A stretch of DNA of 64,000 nucleotides from Chitinophaga alhagiae (GCF_003568665.1 NZ_QXMH01000001.1:1922001-1986000); one strand, 5' to 3'; shown: positions 1 to 9,632, numbered from the stretch's first letter. The notes: generated from the letters alone by a model not told the origin. Numbers and translations: made by a program.

Positions 1-1557
1 CCCGATGATCATGCCCCTGTACACTTCCTCTCCCGGATCTACGAAGAAAGAACCGCGGTCTTGCAATTTGTCAAGAGAGTAACCGGTAGTGGTACCGCCT
101 TCCTTGGCAATCAGCACACCGTTGCTGCGGCCGGGGATGGGGCCTTTCCAGGGTTTGTAGTCATTAAAGCGGTGGGCCATAACGGCTTCGCCGGCGGTGT
201 TGGTCAGCATCTGCGTACGCAGGCCGATGAGGCCGCGTGAGGGGATCTCAAATTCCAGGTGCTGCATTTCGCCTTTGGTTTCCATGATAAGCATTTCACC
301 TTTGCGGCGGGTCACCAGGTCTATCACCTTGGAAGCAAATTCCTGCGGAACGTCTACCACCAGGGTTTCGTACGGTTCGCATTTTTTGCCGTCAATGTTT
401 TTGAGGATCACCTGCGGCTGGCCTACTGTCAGCTCGTACCCTTCGCGGCGCATGGTCTCTACCAGTACGCCCAGGTGAAGAATGCCGCGGCCGTATACCA
501 GGAAGCTGTCTGCGGAGTCTGTATCCACTACGCGCAGGGCCAGGTTCTTCTCCGTTTCTTTCAGCAGGCGGTCCCGCAGGTGGCGGGAAGTCACAAACTT
601 GCCGTCTTTACCGAAGAAGGGAGAGTTATTGATGCTGAACAGCATGTTCATGGTAGGTTCGTCTACACTGATCACCGGCAGCGCTTCGGGGTTCTCGAAG
701 TCGGCAATAGTATCGCCAATACCGAAATCTTCCAGGCCCACCACGGCGCAAATATCGCCGGGCTGCACTTCTGTAACGCGTTTTTTGCCGAGAGACTCAA
801 ACACATACAGCTCGCGCACGCGTGATTTCTTGATGGTGCCGTCTGTTTGTACCAGTGAAATGGGCTGGTTTTCCGCCAGCGTGCCGCGCACCACTTTACC
901 TACGGCAATACGGCCCAGGAAGGTGGAGTAATCCAGCGAGGTGATCTGCATTTGCAGGGTACCTTCGGATATTTTAGGCTCCGGTACATGTTTCAGGATG
1001 CCGTCCAGCAGGGGGAGAATGTCTTCACGTTGTGTCAGGGAATCATTGAACCAGCCGTTTTTGCCCGAACCGTAGAAGGTGGGGAAATCCAGTTGTTCTT
1101 CCGTGGCGTCCAGGTTGAAGAACAGCTCAAACACGGCGTCGTGCACTTCATCGGGGCGGCAGTTGGGTTTATCTACTTTGTTGATCACCACAATCGGCTT
1201 CAGGTTGAGCTGCAGCGCTTTTTGCAGTACGAAGCGCGTCTGCGGCATGGGCCCTTCAAAGGCGTCTACCAGCAGTATCACGCCATCGGCCATTTTCAGC
1301 ACCCGCTCCACCTCGCCGCCGAAGTCGGCGTGGCCCGGAGTGTCTATCACGTTGATCTTCACATCCTTATACACCACGGATACGTTTTTGCTGAGGATGG
1401 TGATACCGCGTTCCTTTTCAAGGTCGTTGTTATCCATGATCAGCTCACCCGTTTCCTGGTTGGCCCGGAATACGTTCGTAGAATGCAGGATCTTGTCCAC
1501 CAGCGTGGTTTTCCCGTGGTCTACGTGTGCGATAATGGCAATGTTTCTTATTTGCAT
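1..1557 (-). CDS. typA: Translational GTPase TypA/BipA, 3' end outside window
   Basis: Ribosome-associated GTPase of the EF-G/LepA superfamily, linked to stress adaptation and 50S assembly. The first 519 codons are present; the family is about 600 residues, so roughly 80 C-terminal residues lie beyond the window. The protein begins MQIRNIAI, followed by the P-loop AHVDHGKT (residues 10-17), the switch I motif ERGITI, the G3 motif DTPGHADFGGE, and G4 NKVDKP. Domain II/III and EF-G domain V-like sequence follow (for example SRGLIGLRTQ and NTAGEAVMAHRF, typical of TypA rather than EF-G). The ATG at 1555-1557 directly precedes conserved sequence, and a TAnnTTTG box lies 25 bases upstream. The identification is secure. 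Confidence 0.97.
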   Translation of the reverse strand, partial: MQIRNIAIIAHVDHGKTTLVDKILHSTNVFRANQETGELIMDNNDLEKERGITILSKNVSVVYKDVKINVIDTPGHADFGGEVERVLKMADGVILLVDAFEGPMPQTRFVLQKALQLNLKPIVVINKVDKPNCRPDEVHDAVFELFFNLDATEEQLDFPTFYGSGKNGWFNDSLTQREDILPLLDGILKHVPEPKISEGTLQMQITSLDYSTFLGRIAVGKVVRGTLAENQPISLVQTDGTIKKSRVRELYVFESLGKKRVTEVQPGDICAVVGLEDFGIGDTIADFENPEALPVISVDEPTMNMLFSINNSPFFGKDGKFVTSRHLRDRLLKETEKNLALRVVDTDSADSFLVYGRGILHLGVLVETMRREGYELTVGQPQVILKNIDGKKCEPYETLVVDVPQEFASKVIDLVTRRKGEMLIMETKGEMQHLEFEIPSRGLIGLRTQMLTNTAGEAVMAHRFNDYKPWKGPIPGRSNGVLIAKEGGTTTGYSLDKLQDRGSFFVDPGEEVYRGMIIG

Positions 1558-1581
1558 ATATAAATTGTGATAAAAGAGGCG

Positions 1582-1589
1582 CAAAGGTA
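1582..1589 (-). promoter_or_regulatory. Bacteroidota -7 box upstream of typA
   Basis: Read on the minus strand this is TACCTTTG, a perfect match to the Bacteroidota primary-sigma TAnnTTTG element, 25 bases before the typA start. No clear -33 TTG is seen at the usual spacing, so the call rests on the -7 box and position. Confidence 0.55.
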
Positions 1590-1735
1590 CGCATATTATG
1601 GGAAAAACGGCGGGGATGCACCTTAAATTACCGTGAAATAACATTTCTTTAAACAGCCGTAGCGCCTAACTTATTAAGCGTTCATAATCAATTTGTTATG
1701 AGTTGCCGGTTTCCTGTGGAACGGTACGTGTACTG

Positions 1736-3964
1736 CTATTCCAGCGCTTTCTGCAGCTGGCGGAAGGTTTCCTGGTTGCCGGGGTTGTCCAGCGCACGGG
1801 CAATATCCAGCTTCTCACGACTGGTAAGGTGGAGGCTGAGGGCGGCCGCTTTTTCCGCCTGCTGCGGTACGTACTGGAAAATGAGGCGGTTGAATTTGTT
1901 GGGGAAATAACATTCTATGTAGTTCAGCAGGTGGTCCTGGTGAAAGTCCTGCATGCTCATCCAGTGCGCCTGCATGGAAAAGAGGGGCTCAAACATCAGG
2001 TCGCCGAGGTCTTTGGTCTGTTTGATGGGGCTTACGTCGTTTTTGCGGGTATCCCGTATCTGCATGAAGATCACGCCTGAAGTGTTGGCGTTGATCCAGT
2101 CCCGGAAGGTGTACAGAAAGCGCAGGCTCGTTTCCTGCCCGAAATTGTCCCGTATGCCTGCGTCCATCACGTCTACAATGGGTTTGCTGGGCAGGAACAC
2201 GTTGGGCAGTATGTAGGGGAAGGTGGCGCTCATGCGGATGGCGCTGGTAACGCGCAGTTCGTCCGCATGTTGCCGGGAAAAGAACTGCGCAAAATCCACC
2301 CCGTCTATATCCCGTACGCTGCGGGTAGGGTATTGGTAATCTGCCGCGCACAAATAGCTCACAGGCTGCGGCGAAATGTAGAGGCGGCGTCCGTCTGCAT
2401 TGATGGTGGCGCACCAGACCAGCATGGGGATGCTGGCTTCTGCCTCCGCCTGCCGGTAGGCGCTGACGGTTTTGTTGAGGGCGTTGCCGGTGTTGATGTT
2501 CAGCTGCATTTCAAAAGCATAACCGCGGTCTTTGGCGTAGAGGTTTTTACCGATGTTGAAATTGCGGAAAGGGGTGATGAAGTCATTCACCGCAAAGGAG
2601 CTGAACACGGAATTGAGCAGGTCCCGCGAGATCTTGTCCGTATAGATACTGTCATACAGCGTTTTTGCCGGCAGCTTGGCGGATTGCTGCTGCAGGTACA
2701 GTTCCCGGAAGTAGGTGGCGCCCAGCATGCCACCGGAGGCGCCGGTAATGAGCATGGTATGTTTCAGCAGCCGGCCCTGCAACAAACTGTCATATCGCTG
2801 CAGCACGTTCATGGTCCACGTGGCCGAGCGGCTGCCGCCCCCGCTGGTGTTGATAACGATCATAGGCGGTTTGGTACCGGCGGGGAATTTGGCTTTCCAT
2901 TTTTCCAGTATCTGCAGGGTATGTTTTTTGTCTGCCTCCGCGCGTGAGGCCGTAAAAAATTCCTGCAGGTGTTTCACGCTGTATTCGGGGCGCTCTTCCT
3001 TGTTGTGGTAATCAAGCCCGTAGGCTTTGTTGCGGTTGTCTATCCACTGGTTTTTCACCATCCAGTTCACGCCCAGTATCAGGAAGATAAGTACGGGAAT
3101 GGCCCATGTTTCCAGCAGGTAGGCGTAGGCGCCCGCAATGGCAATGAGAAAGGCGAAGAAGATGAGCACGCTGGCGCCGGCGGGTATCCTGAAGGCATTG
3201 TAATCCATCAGGTAGGCCATGATCACAAGAAAAACGAGCGCCAGGCCCACGGTGATGATGGCGGCAAAGTGGTGCTGCTTGAAAATATTGTCCAGGTAAT
3301 GTTTGTTGTAGTGGTCTACATTGCGCGCGCGGCGTATGCGCCAGGGGCTGGCAAAATAGTTGTGTACCGGCAGCGCGTTCTCGTCACGCTCCTGGTTGGG
3401 CTTGAGCACGGTGCGCAGAAAATTGCGCGGGTTGCCGAATTTGCGGTTCAGGCGTTTGCCGATGTTTTTGTCTGCATTGAAAAAATAGAAAAAGGAAATG
3501 AAGATCACGGCCAGGAAGCCGCAGATGAAACCTTCCGCCAGCAGCAGTATTTGCGGTACGGAGTTCAGCTCCTGCCAGCGCTGGTATTCCCAGCCGCGCC
3601 AGAGCAGGTTGAGCAGGAAGAGGCCTGGAATAACGGCGTTATTGAGGCAGTAGCGGAAAAAGGGCTGCGTGGTGGTGGCCAGGAACTTGAAGCGGCCGCT
3701 GTGCAGGATGAACGTGGTAATGTTCCAGCTCATGGTGAAAATAGCGGTGGCCACACCCATTACCGTGGTGCTGTAAAAATTCACTTTCCCCATGTATTCC
3801 GGGGCCAGGTACAGCGCATCGCCCCCGAACAGCTTGGCAAAGCCGCCGTTGATGGTACTGAACAGTATGGCCCAGAAAATCAGCAACACCTGGTATTTGC
3901 GGAAATGCAGCAACAGGAGCTGAACAGGGAAGGAATAAAAAAAACGAAGCCAGATTCTTTTCAC
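1736..3964 (-). CDS. Patatin-like phospholipase with N-terminal membrane domain
   Basis: 742-residue protein. The N-terminal ~300 residues hold several hydrophobic segments (about 25-40, 65-85, 108-122, 138-162, 232-253, 263-300), so it is an inner-membrane protein. From residue 368 the sequence fits a patatin/RssA-type lipid acyl hydrolase: the glycine-rich oxyanion motif GGGSR (375-379), the nucleophile elbow GASGG (408-412, Ser410), and the catalytic Asp in DAG (601-603), where DG(A/G) is usual. The likely reaction is hydrolysis of membrane phospholipid or another acyl ester at the cytoplasmic face; the substrate is unknown. The gene stands alone between typA and ctaA. The fold call is firm; specificity cannot be inferred. 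Confidence 0.85.
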   Translation of the reverse strand: MKRIWLRFFYSFPVQLLLLHFRKYQVLLIFWAILFSTINGGFAKLFGGDALYLAPEYMGKVNFYSTTVMGVATAIFTMSWNITTFILHSGRFKFLATTTQPFFRYCLNNAVIPGLFLLNLLWRGWEYQRWQELNSVPQILLLAEGFICGFLAVIFISFFYFFNADKNIGKRLNRKFGNPRNFLRTVLKPNQERDENALPVHNYFASPWRIRRARNVDHYNKHYLDNIFKQHHFAAIITVGLALVFLVIMAYLMDYNAFRIPAGASVLIFFAFLIAIAGAYAYLLETWAIPVLIFLILGVNWMVKNQWIDNRNKAYGLDYHNKEERPEYSVKHLQEFFTASRAEADKKHTLQILEKWKAKFPAGTKPPMIVINTSGGGSRSATWTMNVLQRYDSLLQGRLLKHTMLITGASGGMLGATYFRELYLQQQSAKLPAKTLYDSIYTDKISRDLLNSVFSSFAVNDFITPFRNFNIGKNLYAKDRGYAFEMQLNINTGNALNKTVSAYRQAEAEASIPMLVWCATINADGRRLYISPQPVSYLCAADYQYPTRSVRDIDGVDFAQFFSRQHADELRVTSAIRMSATFPYILPNVFLPSKPIVDVMDAGIRDNFGQETSLRFLYTFRDWINANTSGVIFMQIRDTRKNDVSPIKQTKDLGDLMFEPLFSMQAHWMSMQDFHQDHLLNYIECYFPNKFNRLIFQYVPQQAEKAAALSLHLTSREKLDIARALDNPGNQETFRQLQKALE

Positions 3965-4013
3965 ACTTCAAAATAAACTAAAATTTTTTTAAATGTGTAA
4001 AAAGCGGACTGCG

Positions 4014-5042
4014 CTATGCACACGTTAGAAAACGCCCCCACACCATTACCATTAGCAGGGCCATGCCGGTGAACTGGTGGGCCAGTGCAAAACCCAGGGG
4101 AATGGCGGTGCGCGTGTTCAGCAGTACCAGCACGCCTAAAAATACCTGCAGCAGCACAGTGAGCAGCGCCAGCATGCGTACGCCGGCCAGCCTGGGGAGC
4201 CTGGCCGTTTTCAGGAACCAGATGGCTATCAGCAGCGTGAGCAGGTATGCGATGCCGCGGTGAATAAAGTGGATCGTGATCTTGTTATGGGTAACGGCGT
4301 CCCAGAATTTGCCCGTGGGGAACATGCCTTCCGGCCACCACATGCCGTTAATGTCCGGCCAGGTGTTGGCCGCCAGGGCCGCATGCAGGCCGGCCATAAA
4401 GGCGCCGTAGATGAGTTGTATCACCAGCAGGCCCAGTATCCAGGAGGAGAGTTTGCGGGCGGCGGGCGCGGGAGTAATGTTTTGCGGGGGCACGCTCAGT
4501 TTCAGCGCAAACCACAGTGTGTACCAGAGCAGCCCCAGGGCCGCAATAAAGTGGATGGCCAGGCGGATGTGGCTCACGTACAGGTTTTCCTCGTTCAGGC
4601 CGCTTTTTACCATGATCCAGCCAATGGCGCCCTGCAGGCCGCCCAGCAGAAAAAGGACGATCATGGGGTTGATCATACTGCGGTGTATCTTCTTCTTCAC
4701 AATAAAATAAATGAACGGTATGGCAAACACGATCCCGATGAGGCGCGCCCAGTTGCGGTGCAGCCACTCCCAGAAATAGATCCATTTAAAGTCTGCCAGT
4801 GTAAAATGGCTGTTGATCACTTTTGCCTGTCCTATTTCCTGGTATTTGGCAAACGCGTCCTGCCAGGCCGCTTCGTTCATGGGCGGCAGGGCGCCCAGTA
4901 TGGGTTTCCATTCCGTAATAGACAGCCCCGAACCGGTGAGGCGGGTAATACCGCCCAGCAGTACCTGCACAATGATCATCACCACGCCGGTGAAAAGCCA
5001 TATCACAATGGCCCTGTTCCCTTTATTTTGCTGCATTTCCAT
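4014..5042 (-). CDS. ctaA: Heme A synthase (COX15/CtaA)
   Basis: 342-residue polytopic membrane protein that oxidises the C8 methyl of heme O to give heme A for cytochrome oxidase. The family signature is clear: the first helix is followed by GGITRLTGSGLSITEWKP, then EWLHR near residue 93, a second repeat with HAALAANTWPDINGMW, HRGIAY, and ALAHQFTGM near the C terminus, supplying the heme-ligand histidines. About eight membrane segments are visible. Start chosen at MEMQQ; a second Met (MQQN) two codons in is also possible. No other cytochrome-oxidase gene is adjacent. A TAATTTTG box lies just upstream. Confidence 0.95.
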   Translation of the reverse strand: MEMQQNKGNRAIVIWLFTGVVMIIVQVLLGGITRLTGSGLSITEWKPILGALPPMNEAAWQDAFAKYQEIGQAKVINSHFTLADFKWIYFWEWLHRNWARLIGIVFAIPFIYFIVKKKIHRSMINPMIVLFLLGGLQGAIGWIMVKSGLNEENLYVSHIRLAIHFIAALGLLWYTLWFALKLSVPPQNITPAPAARKLSSWILGLLVIQLIYGAFMAGLHAALAANTWPDINGMWWPEGMFPTGKFWDAVTHNKITIHFIHRGIAYLLTLLIAIWFLKTARLPRLAGVRMLALLTVLLQVFLGVLVLLNTRTAIPLGFALAHQFTGMALLMVMVWGRFLTCA

Positions 5043-5050
5043 AAGCCCTG

Positions 5051-5058
5051 CAAAATTA
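5051..5058 (-). promoter_or_regulatory. Bacteroidota -7 box upstream of ctaA
   Basis: Minus-strand TAATTTTG matches TAnnTTTG exactly and ends 9 bases before the ctaA ATG, implying a very short leader. No convincing -33 TTG. Confidence 0.45.
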
Positions 5059-5150
5059 GGGTTAAATACCGGTGGCCGGGGATGATTTTTATCAATTCCC
5101 CGATCATTCCACCGGTTTTTGTAATTTTAGCGCGAACAAAGCCATTCAAC

Positions 5151-5771
5151 GTGTTACTGCCATATTACCAGGATGTTTTGACGGAAGCCGGTTGCGATGA
5201 AGCCGGAAGGGGGTGCCTGGCAGGCCCCGTATTTGCCGCGGCGGTGATACTGCCACGCAACTTCCGCCATCCGTTGCTCAATGATTCAAAACAGATGAAG
5301 GAATCTGACAGGATGAAGGTCAGAAAGGTGATAGAAAAAAAAGCGCTGGCATTTGCCGTGGCCAGCATCGACAACGAGGAAATAGACAGGATCAATATCC
5401 TGAAAGCCTCATTCAAGGCGATGCACGAAGCTTTGGCACGATTATCGCTACAGCCCCAAATGATACTCATCGATGGGAACCGTTTTCATCCCTATGGCAA
5501 CATCCCGCATACCTGCATCATACAGGGCGACGGAAAGTATGCATCCATAGCTGCAGCCTCCATCCTGGCCAAAACATACCGGGATGAGTACATGCACAGG
5601 CTGCACGAGCAATTCCCGCATTACGGGTGGAGAGAAAACAAAGGTTATCCCACCCGCTTTCACCGGGATGCGATCCGTACGCATGGCGATACGCCCTATC
5701 ACAGAAGGACGTTCCGCTTGTTACCGGATGAACAGCTCAGCCTGGACGGGGGAGAAGAGGAAAAGTGGTAA
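5151..5771 (+). CDS. rnhB: Ribonuclease HII
   Basis: 206-residue enzyme that cuts the RNA strand of RNA-DNA hybrids and removes misincorporated ribonucleotides. The DEAGRG motif (residues 16-21) carries the first catalytic Asp-Glu pair; NDSKQM, the DGN Asp and AAASILAKTYRDEYM follow, all typical of RNase HII. The reading frame is open far upstream, but homology begins only here. The start was set at GTG 5151 because no ATG lies between the family N terminus and upstream noise; GTG start use is an inference. It is followed after 16 bases by rpoN, so co-transcription is likely. Confidence 0.93.
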   Translation: MLLPYYQDVLTEAGCDEAGRGCLAGPVFAAAVILPRNFRHPLLNDSKQMKESDRMKVRKVIEKKALAFAVASIDNEEIDRINILKASFKAMHEALARLSLQPQMILIDGNRFHPYGNIPHTCIIQGDGKYASIAAASILAKTYRDEYMHRLHEQFPHYGWRENKGYPTRFHRDAIRTHGDTPYHRRTFRLLPDEQLSLDGGEEEKW

Positions 5772-5787
5772 AATTTAGGAACGAGCC

Positions 5788-7275
5788 ATGTTAAAGCAAA
5801 CGCAACAACAGAAACTATTACAGAAGTTATCACCCCAGCAGATTCAGCTCATGAAACTGCTGCAGGTGCCAACGGCCGTACTGGAAGAAAGGATCAAGGA
5901 AGAGCTGGAAGAGAACCCCGCGCTGGAATATGGTGAAGACGGGCAGGAAGAGGACTTTAACAAGGATAATAACGAAGAATTTGAGACCCCCGCCGAAGAG
6001 GAATTTGAGCCTGATGGCAGCGAAAATGAATATGACAACATCGATATTTCAGAATACGTTTCTGAAGGCGATGATGAAATAGCGGACTATAAACTGCGTG
6101 ACGATAACTATCCCGAGCAGGATGAGACCCGCACCATTCCCGTGCGTGTGGAAACCACCTTTCATGACCACCTGCTGAGCCAGCTGGGCATGCAAACGCT
6201 CGATGACAGGGAACGCCGCATTGCAGAGCAGATCATTGGCAGTATTGACGATGACGGGTACCTCCGCCGCGAAACCGGCGCCATTGTAGACGACCTGTCT
6301 TTTTCGCAGAACATCGAGACCACGGAAGAAGAGATCCGCCAGCTCATAAAGCTCATTCAGACCTTTGACCCTCCCGGCGTATGCTGCACAGACCTGAAAG
6401 AATGCCTGTTGCTGCAGCTGAAGCGGAAAAACCAGGAAGACCCCGGCGTGCTCACCGCCACCCAGATACTGGAAAACTACTTTGACGAGTTCACTAAAAA
6501 GCACTACGAAAAGATACAGCGCTCCCTCAACCTCTCTGATGAGGACCTGCGAGAGGCCATTGGCCAGATCATCAAGCTCAATCCCAAGCCGGGTGGCAAT
6601 TACAGCGTGCTCAACAAGGCAGAGAGTTATGTGATACCAGACTTTTTCATTCTCAACAATAACGGCAAGCTGGAGCTGTCTCTCAACAGCAAGAACGCGC
6701 CTGACCTCCGTATTTCCGAAGGTTACCGCGAAATGCTGAAGGAGTATGACCGCGGAGACAAGAAAGACAAACGGCAGAAAGAGGCCGTGCTGTTCATCAA
6801 ACAGAAAATAGACGCCGCCAAATGGTTCATAGACGCCATCAAGCAGCGCCAGCATACCCTGCTCAGCACCATGGAGGCCATCATGAACTACCAGCACGAT
6901 TTTTTCCTGACGGGAGACGAGACCACCATGAAGCCCATGATCCTGAAGGATATTGCGGACATTACGCAACTGGACATTTCCACCGTGAGCCGTGTGGCCA
7001 ACAGCAAGTACGTGCAAACGGAGTTCGGCACCTTCAAGCTGAAGTTCTTCTTCTCCGAATCGCTTTCTACAGACAGTGGTGAGGAAGTGTCTACCCGGGA
7101 AGTGAAAAAGATACTGGCGGATATGATCGGCGGGGAAAACAAACGCAAGCCGCTGAGTGATGAGAACCTGACTAAAATGCTGCAGGACAAAGGATACAAC
7201 ATTGCGCGCCGCACCGTGGCCAAATACCGGGAGCAGCTCAATATTCCCGTGGCCCGTTTACGCAAGGAACTATAA
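5788..7275 (+). CDS. rpoN: RNA polymerase sigma-54 factor
   Basis: 495-residue alternative sigma factor that recognises -24/-12 promoters and needs AAA+ activators. Visible are the Gln/Leu-rich region I at the N terminus (QQQKLLQKLSPQQIQLMKLL), a strongly acidic region II (about 45-110), the core-binding domain, the helix-turn-helix (LDISTVSRVANSKYVQTEFG) and the RpoN box ARRTVAKYRE near the C terminus. The length is normal. It is probably co-transcribed with rnhB upstream and the PAP2-like gene 14 bases downstream. No enhancer-binding protein is encoded in the window. A possible -24/-12 site is seen at 33068. Confidence 0.97.
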   Translation: MLKQTQQQKLLQKLSPQQIQLMKLLQVPTAVLEERIKEELEENPALEYGEDGQEEDFNKDNNEEFETPAEEEFEPDGSENEYDNIDISEYVSEGDDEIADYKLRDDNYPEQDETRTIPVRVETTFHDHLLSQLGMQTLDDRERRIAEQIIGSIDDDGYLRRETGAIVDDLSFSQNIETTEEEIRQLIKLIQTFDPPGVCCTDLKECLLLQLKRKNQEDPGVLTATQILENYFDEFTKKHYEKIQRSLNLSDEDLREAIGQIIKLNPKPGGNYSVLNKAESYVIPDFFILNNNGKLELSLNSKNAPDLRISEGYREMLKEYDRGDKKDKRQKEAVLFIKQKIDAAKWFIDAIKQRQHTLLSTMEAIMNYQHDFFLTGDETTMKPMILKDIADITQLDISTVSRVANSKYVQTEFGTFKLKFFFSESLSTDSGEEVSTREVKKILADMIGGENKRKPLSDENLTKMLQDKGYNIARRTVAKYREQLNIPVARLRKEL

Positions 7276-7289
7276 CACACCTAATTTTC

Positions 7290-7955
7290 ATGGAAGAGCA
7301 GAAAGCACCCGTTACCTTTTCGCCTGCGCTGCGGGCCGTTGCAAATGTATTTTCTTATTTGCTGCATCCCCTGTTCATACCCCTACTGATCACCCTGATA
7401 GCCGTTACCGCGCTGCCGGAGTACTTTTCCGCGTTCAGGCAGAACAGTTTCCGGTTCAATTATGACGTGCTCTACATCAGGGTGCTGGTAACCTGCATTA
7501 TTTTCCCGCTGCTGGTGGTGGTGCTGGCCAAAACCCTGAAGTTCGTAGACAGCGTGCAGCTCCGGGACCCGCGGGAGCGCATCATTCCCTATGTGGGCAC
7601 CATTATTTTCTACTTCTGGGCTTTTTACACCTTCATCCGCGAAGGCGTAAGCCCCGATTTCTTCAACGCCTTCTTCCTGGGCATTTTCATTGCCATCGTG
7701 ATCTCTTTTGTGGCCAACAGTTTTGTGAAGATCAGCATGCATACCGTAGGCTGGGGCGGGGTTATCGGCTTTCTGCTGGCCCTCATGTGGGGCATGGGCA
7801 TGAACGTGTCCGTTCCCCTGGCGCTGGCCTTCCTGCTGGCCGGCGTGGCCGCCACGGCGCGGCTGGTGCTGAGCGCCCATACCCCGGCCGAAATATACCT
7901 CGGGTTCATAGTGGGCATTTCTTCACAGCTGATCGCTTACTGGATAGTAGGGTAG
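7290..7955 (+). CDS. PAP2-like integral membrane protein
   Basis: 221-residue membrane protein with about six hydrophobic segments. The C-terminal half resembles PAP2 phosphatases: KISMHTVGWGG sits where PSGH is expected and ARLVLSAHTPAEIYLGFIVG matches the last motif (R-x5-H-x3-D/E). The first His (SMHT) and the last Arg and His are present, but the KxxxxxxRP motif is not clear. The known family role is lipid or isoprenoid phosphate hydrolysis; activity here is uncertain. The ATG at 7290 follows rpoN by 14 bases, suggesting one transcript. Confidence 0.7.
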   Translation: MEEQKAPVTFSPALRAVANVFSYLLHPLFIPLLITLIAVTALPEYFSAFRQNSFRFNYDVLYIRVLVTCIIFPLLVVVLAKTLKFVDSVQLRDPRERIIPYVGTIIFYFWAFYTFIREGVSPDFFNAFFLGIFIAIVISFVANSFVKISMHTVGWGGVIGFLLALMWGMGMNVSVPLALAFLLAGVAATARLVLSAHTPAEIYLGFIVGISSQLIAYWIVG

Positions 7956-8005
7956 AGGGTGGGCCCGGCCGGGGTACTTGCTCCGGCAGCCGTTGCGTCG
8001 CACAC

Positions 8006-8038
8006 TTCGGCGGCGGTAATTCTGCTGAACTTTTTTTT
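8006..8038 (+). terminator. Possible terminator after the rnhB-rpoN-PAP2 genes
   Basis: A 6-bp stem (TTCGGC with GCTGAA, one G-U pair) and a 12-base loop precede a run of eight T. The stem is short, so this is a tentative call. Confidence 0.35.
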
Positions 8039-8131
8039 ACTACGCACATTCCCTGCGCAATGCGCATGCACCTTTGTATTGTCCATTGCGTGTTACCCCA
8101 ATTAACGGGAGAACGCACGATACTACAAAAA

Positions 8132-8162
8132 TTAGCATCAAATAAAAAATGCTAAGTTTTTT
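8132..8162 (+). terminator. Hairpin with T run upstream of recA
   Basis: Perfect 7-bp inverted repeat TTAGCAT/ATGCTAA with a 10-base A-rich loop followed by GTTTTTT. It sits 40 bases before the recA -7 box, so it probably ends the upstream transcript; a recA operator is the alternative. Confidence 0.45.
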
Positions 8163-8201
8163 AGGATCGTTTCAGAAAATAATTATACCTTGCATTACCA
8201 T

Positions 8202-8209
8202 TAAATTTG
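8202..8209 (+). promoter_or_regulatory. Bacteroidota -7 box for recA
   Basis: TAAATTTG matches TAnnTTTG and lies 20 bases before the recA ATG. No LexA-type inverted repeat was recognised around it. Confidence 0.5.
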
Positions 8210-8229
8210 AACAATAAATACTTACTACA

Positions 8230-9237
8230 ATGTCAAACGCCGCAACAAACGCCGATAAGCTGAAAGCCCTCCGCCTCACGATGGACAAGATCGACAAGGA
8301 CTTCGGGAAGGGTTCCGTGATGATGATGGGAGAAAAGGGGGACCACGTATGGGACGTGATCTCCACGGGATCGCTGGGCCTGGATATTGCGCTGGGCGTT
8401 GGTGGTCTGCCCAAAGGCCGTATTATTGAAATTTACGGGCCGGAGGCTTCCGGTAAAACCACTATAGCTATTCATACCATTGCAGAAGCGCAAAAGAAAG
8501 GCGGTATCTGCGCCATTATAGATGCGGAACATGCCTTTGACAGCACGTACGCCCGCCGCCTGGGAGTGGATGTGGACTCATTGCTGATCTCCCAGCCTGA
8601 CCATGGGGAGCAGGCCCTGGAAATTGCGGACCGCCTGATCCTGTCCGGCGCGGTAGACGTGGTGGTGATAGACTCCGTAGCCGCCCTGGTACCCAAAGGC
8701 GAGCTGGAAGGGGAAATGGGAGAAAGCAAAATGGGCCTGCAGGCCCGCCTGATGTCCCAGGCGCTGCGCAAGCTCACCGCCACCATTTCCAAAACCAATT
8801 GCTGCTGCATCTTCATCAACCAGCTCCGCGAAAAAATAGGCGTGATGTTCGGCAACCCCGAAACCACCACCGGCGGTAACGCCCTCAAATTCTACGCTTC
8901 CATCCGGCTGGATATCCGCCGTATGAGCCAGATCAAAGACGGAGACGAAGCCGTGGGTAACCGCGTAAAGGTAAAAGTGGTGAAAAACAAGGTAGCGCCC
9001 CCCTTCCGCCAGGCAGAGTTCGATATCATATTCGGCCTGGGCGTGTCCAAAGTAGGAGAGCTGATAGATATGGGCGTGGAGTATGGTATTATCCAGAAAA
9101 GCGGTAGCTGGTTCAGCTACGAAGGCAACAAGCTGGGTCAGGGCCGCGATGCTGTAAAACAGCTGCTGGTAGACAATCCTGAAGTGGCCATCGAAGTAGA
9201 AACAAAAATCAAGGCCAAGCTGGCCGAACAGGCATAA
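8230..9237 (+). CDS. recA: Recombinase RecA
   Basis: 335-residue recombination and SOS co-protease ATPase that forms filaments on single-stranded DNA. Walker A is GPEASGKTT (about 69-77), Walker B follows as [15 protein letters not shown], and the L2 loop region contains [22 protein letters not shown]. The C terminus is shorter than in E. coli and ends in a modest acidic/lysine segment, as in other Bacteroidota. It is monocistronic: its own -7 box is upstream and a strong terminator is downstream. The identification is certain. Confidence 0.99.
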   Translation: MSNAATNADKLKALRLTMDKIDKDFGKGSVMMMGEKGDHVWDVISTGSLGLDIALGVGGLPKGRIIEIYGPEASGKTTIAIHTIAEAQKKGGICAIIDAEHAFDSTYARRLGVDVDSLLISQPDHGEQALEIADRLILSGAVDVVVIDSVAALVPKGELEGEMGESKMGLQARLMSQALRKLTATISKTNCCCIFINQLREKIGVMFGNPETTTGGNALKFYASIRLDIRRMSQIKDGDEAVGNRVKVKVVKNKVAPPFRQAEFDIIFGLGVSKVGELIDMGVEYGIIQKSGSWFSYEGNKLGQGRDAVKQLLVDNPEVAIEVETKIKAKLAEQA

Positions 9238-9283
9238 AATCTTTAAAACGTTAATTAAACGTTTGTTTGGGTTAGTTTAGTAG

Positions 9284-9312
9284 AAGGTCCGTTTTCTAAC
9301 GGACCTTTTTTT
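9284..9312 (+). terminator. Rho-independent terminator of recA
   Basis: Perfect 10-bp stem AAGGTCCGTT/AACGGACCTT with a TTCT loop followed by seven T, 47 bases after the recA stop. Confidence 0.92.
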
Positions 9313-9632
9313 GTGCTGCACTCCCCGCCGGTTTTGTCAACAAACCGTGAACCCCGGGGTATCCATGCTCTTGATATGGACCAGCCATGCTCCATCCATA
9401 GCCAAGGTCATGGGGCAAGTATACACGGGATATGCCCAAATGTAGTACAGGAGAGGGCTTTGGCAGGACGGTAAAATGCGTGACGTACCGCAAAATTGCA
9501 CGCCCAGGCAAATAAATGCACAAATTTGTACCGGTTTTCTGTTTCCGTGTACTTAAGATTTTCCGGATAATACAGCCCCTTCCAGTCTTTATAGCTCCAG
9601 CCGGAGGTGCCTATGTGCAATGAACGGACCAT
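9297..9632 (-). pseudogene. Truncated, frameshifted DUF72 (YecE-like) remnant
   Basis: On the minus strand the ATG at 9632 opens MVRSLHIGTSGWSYKDWKG, followed by LYYPENL, the hallmark N terminus of DUF72/YecE proteins (TIM-barrel family, function unclear). About 55 residues on, the sequence reads HAFYR in this frame, but the expected continuation LPKPSPVLHL appears in another frame, pointing to a frameshift near 9460-9480. After that, recognisable similarity fades and the frame ends close to the recA terminator. An intact DUF72 gene needs about 240 codons and there is no room for it. The N-terminal identification is good; the exact lesion positions are approximate. Confidence 0.7.

Noticed and set aside
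2969..3976. 335-codon plus-strand ORF overlapping the patatin-like gene
   Set aside because: Antisense to a gene with clear motifs; the translation has no domain and reflects high GC with few stops.
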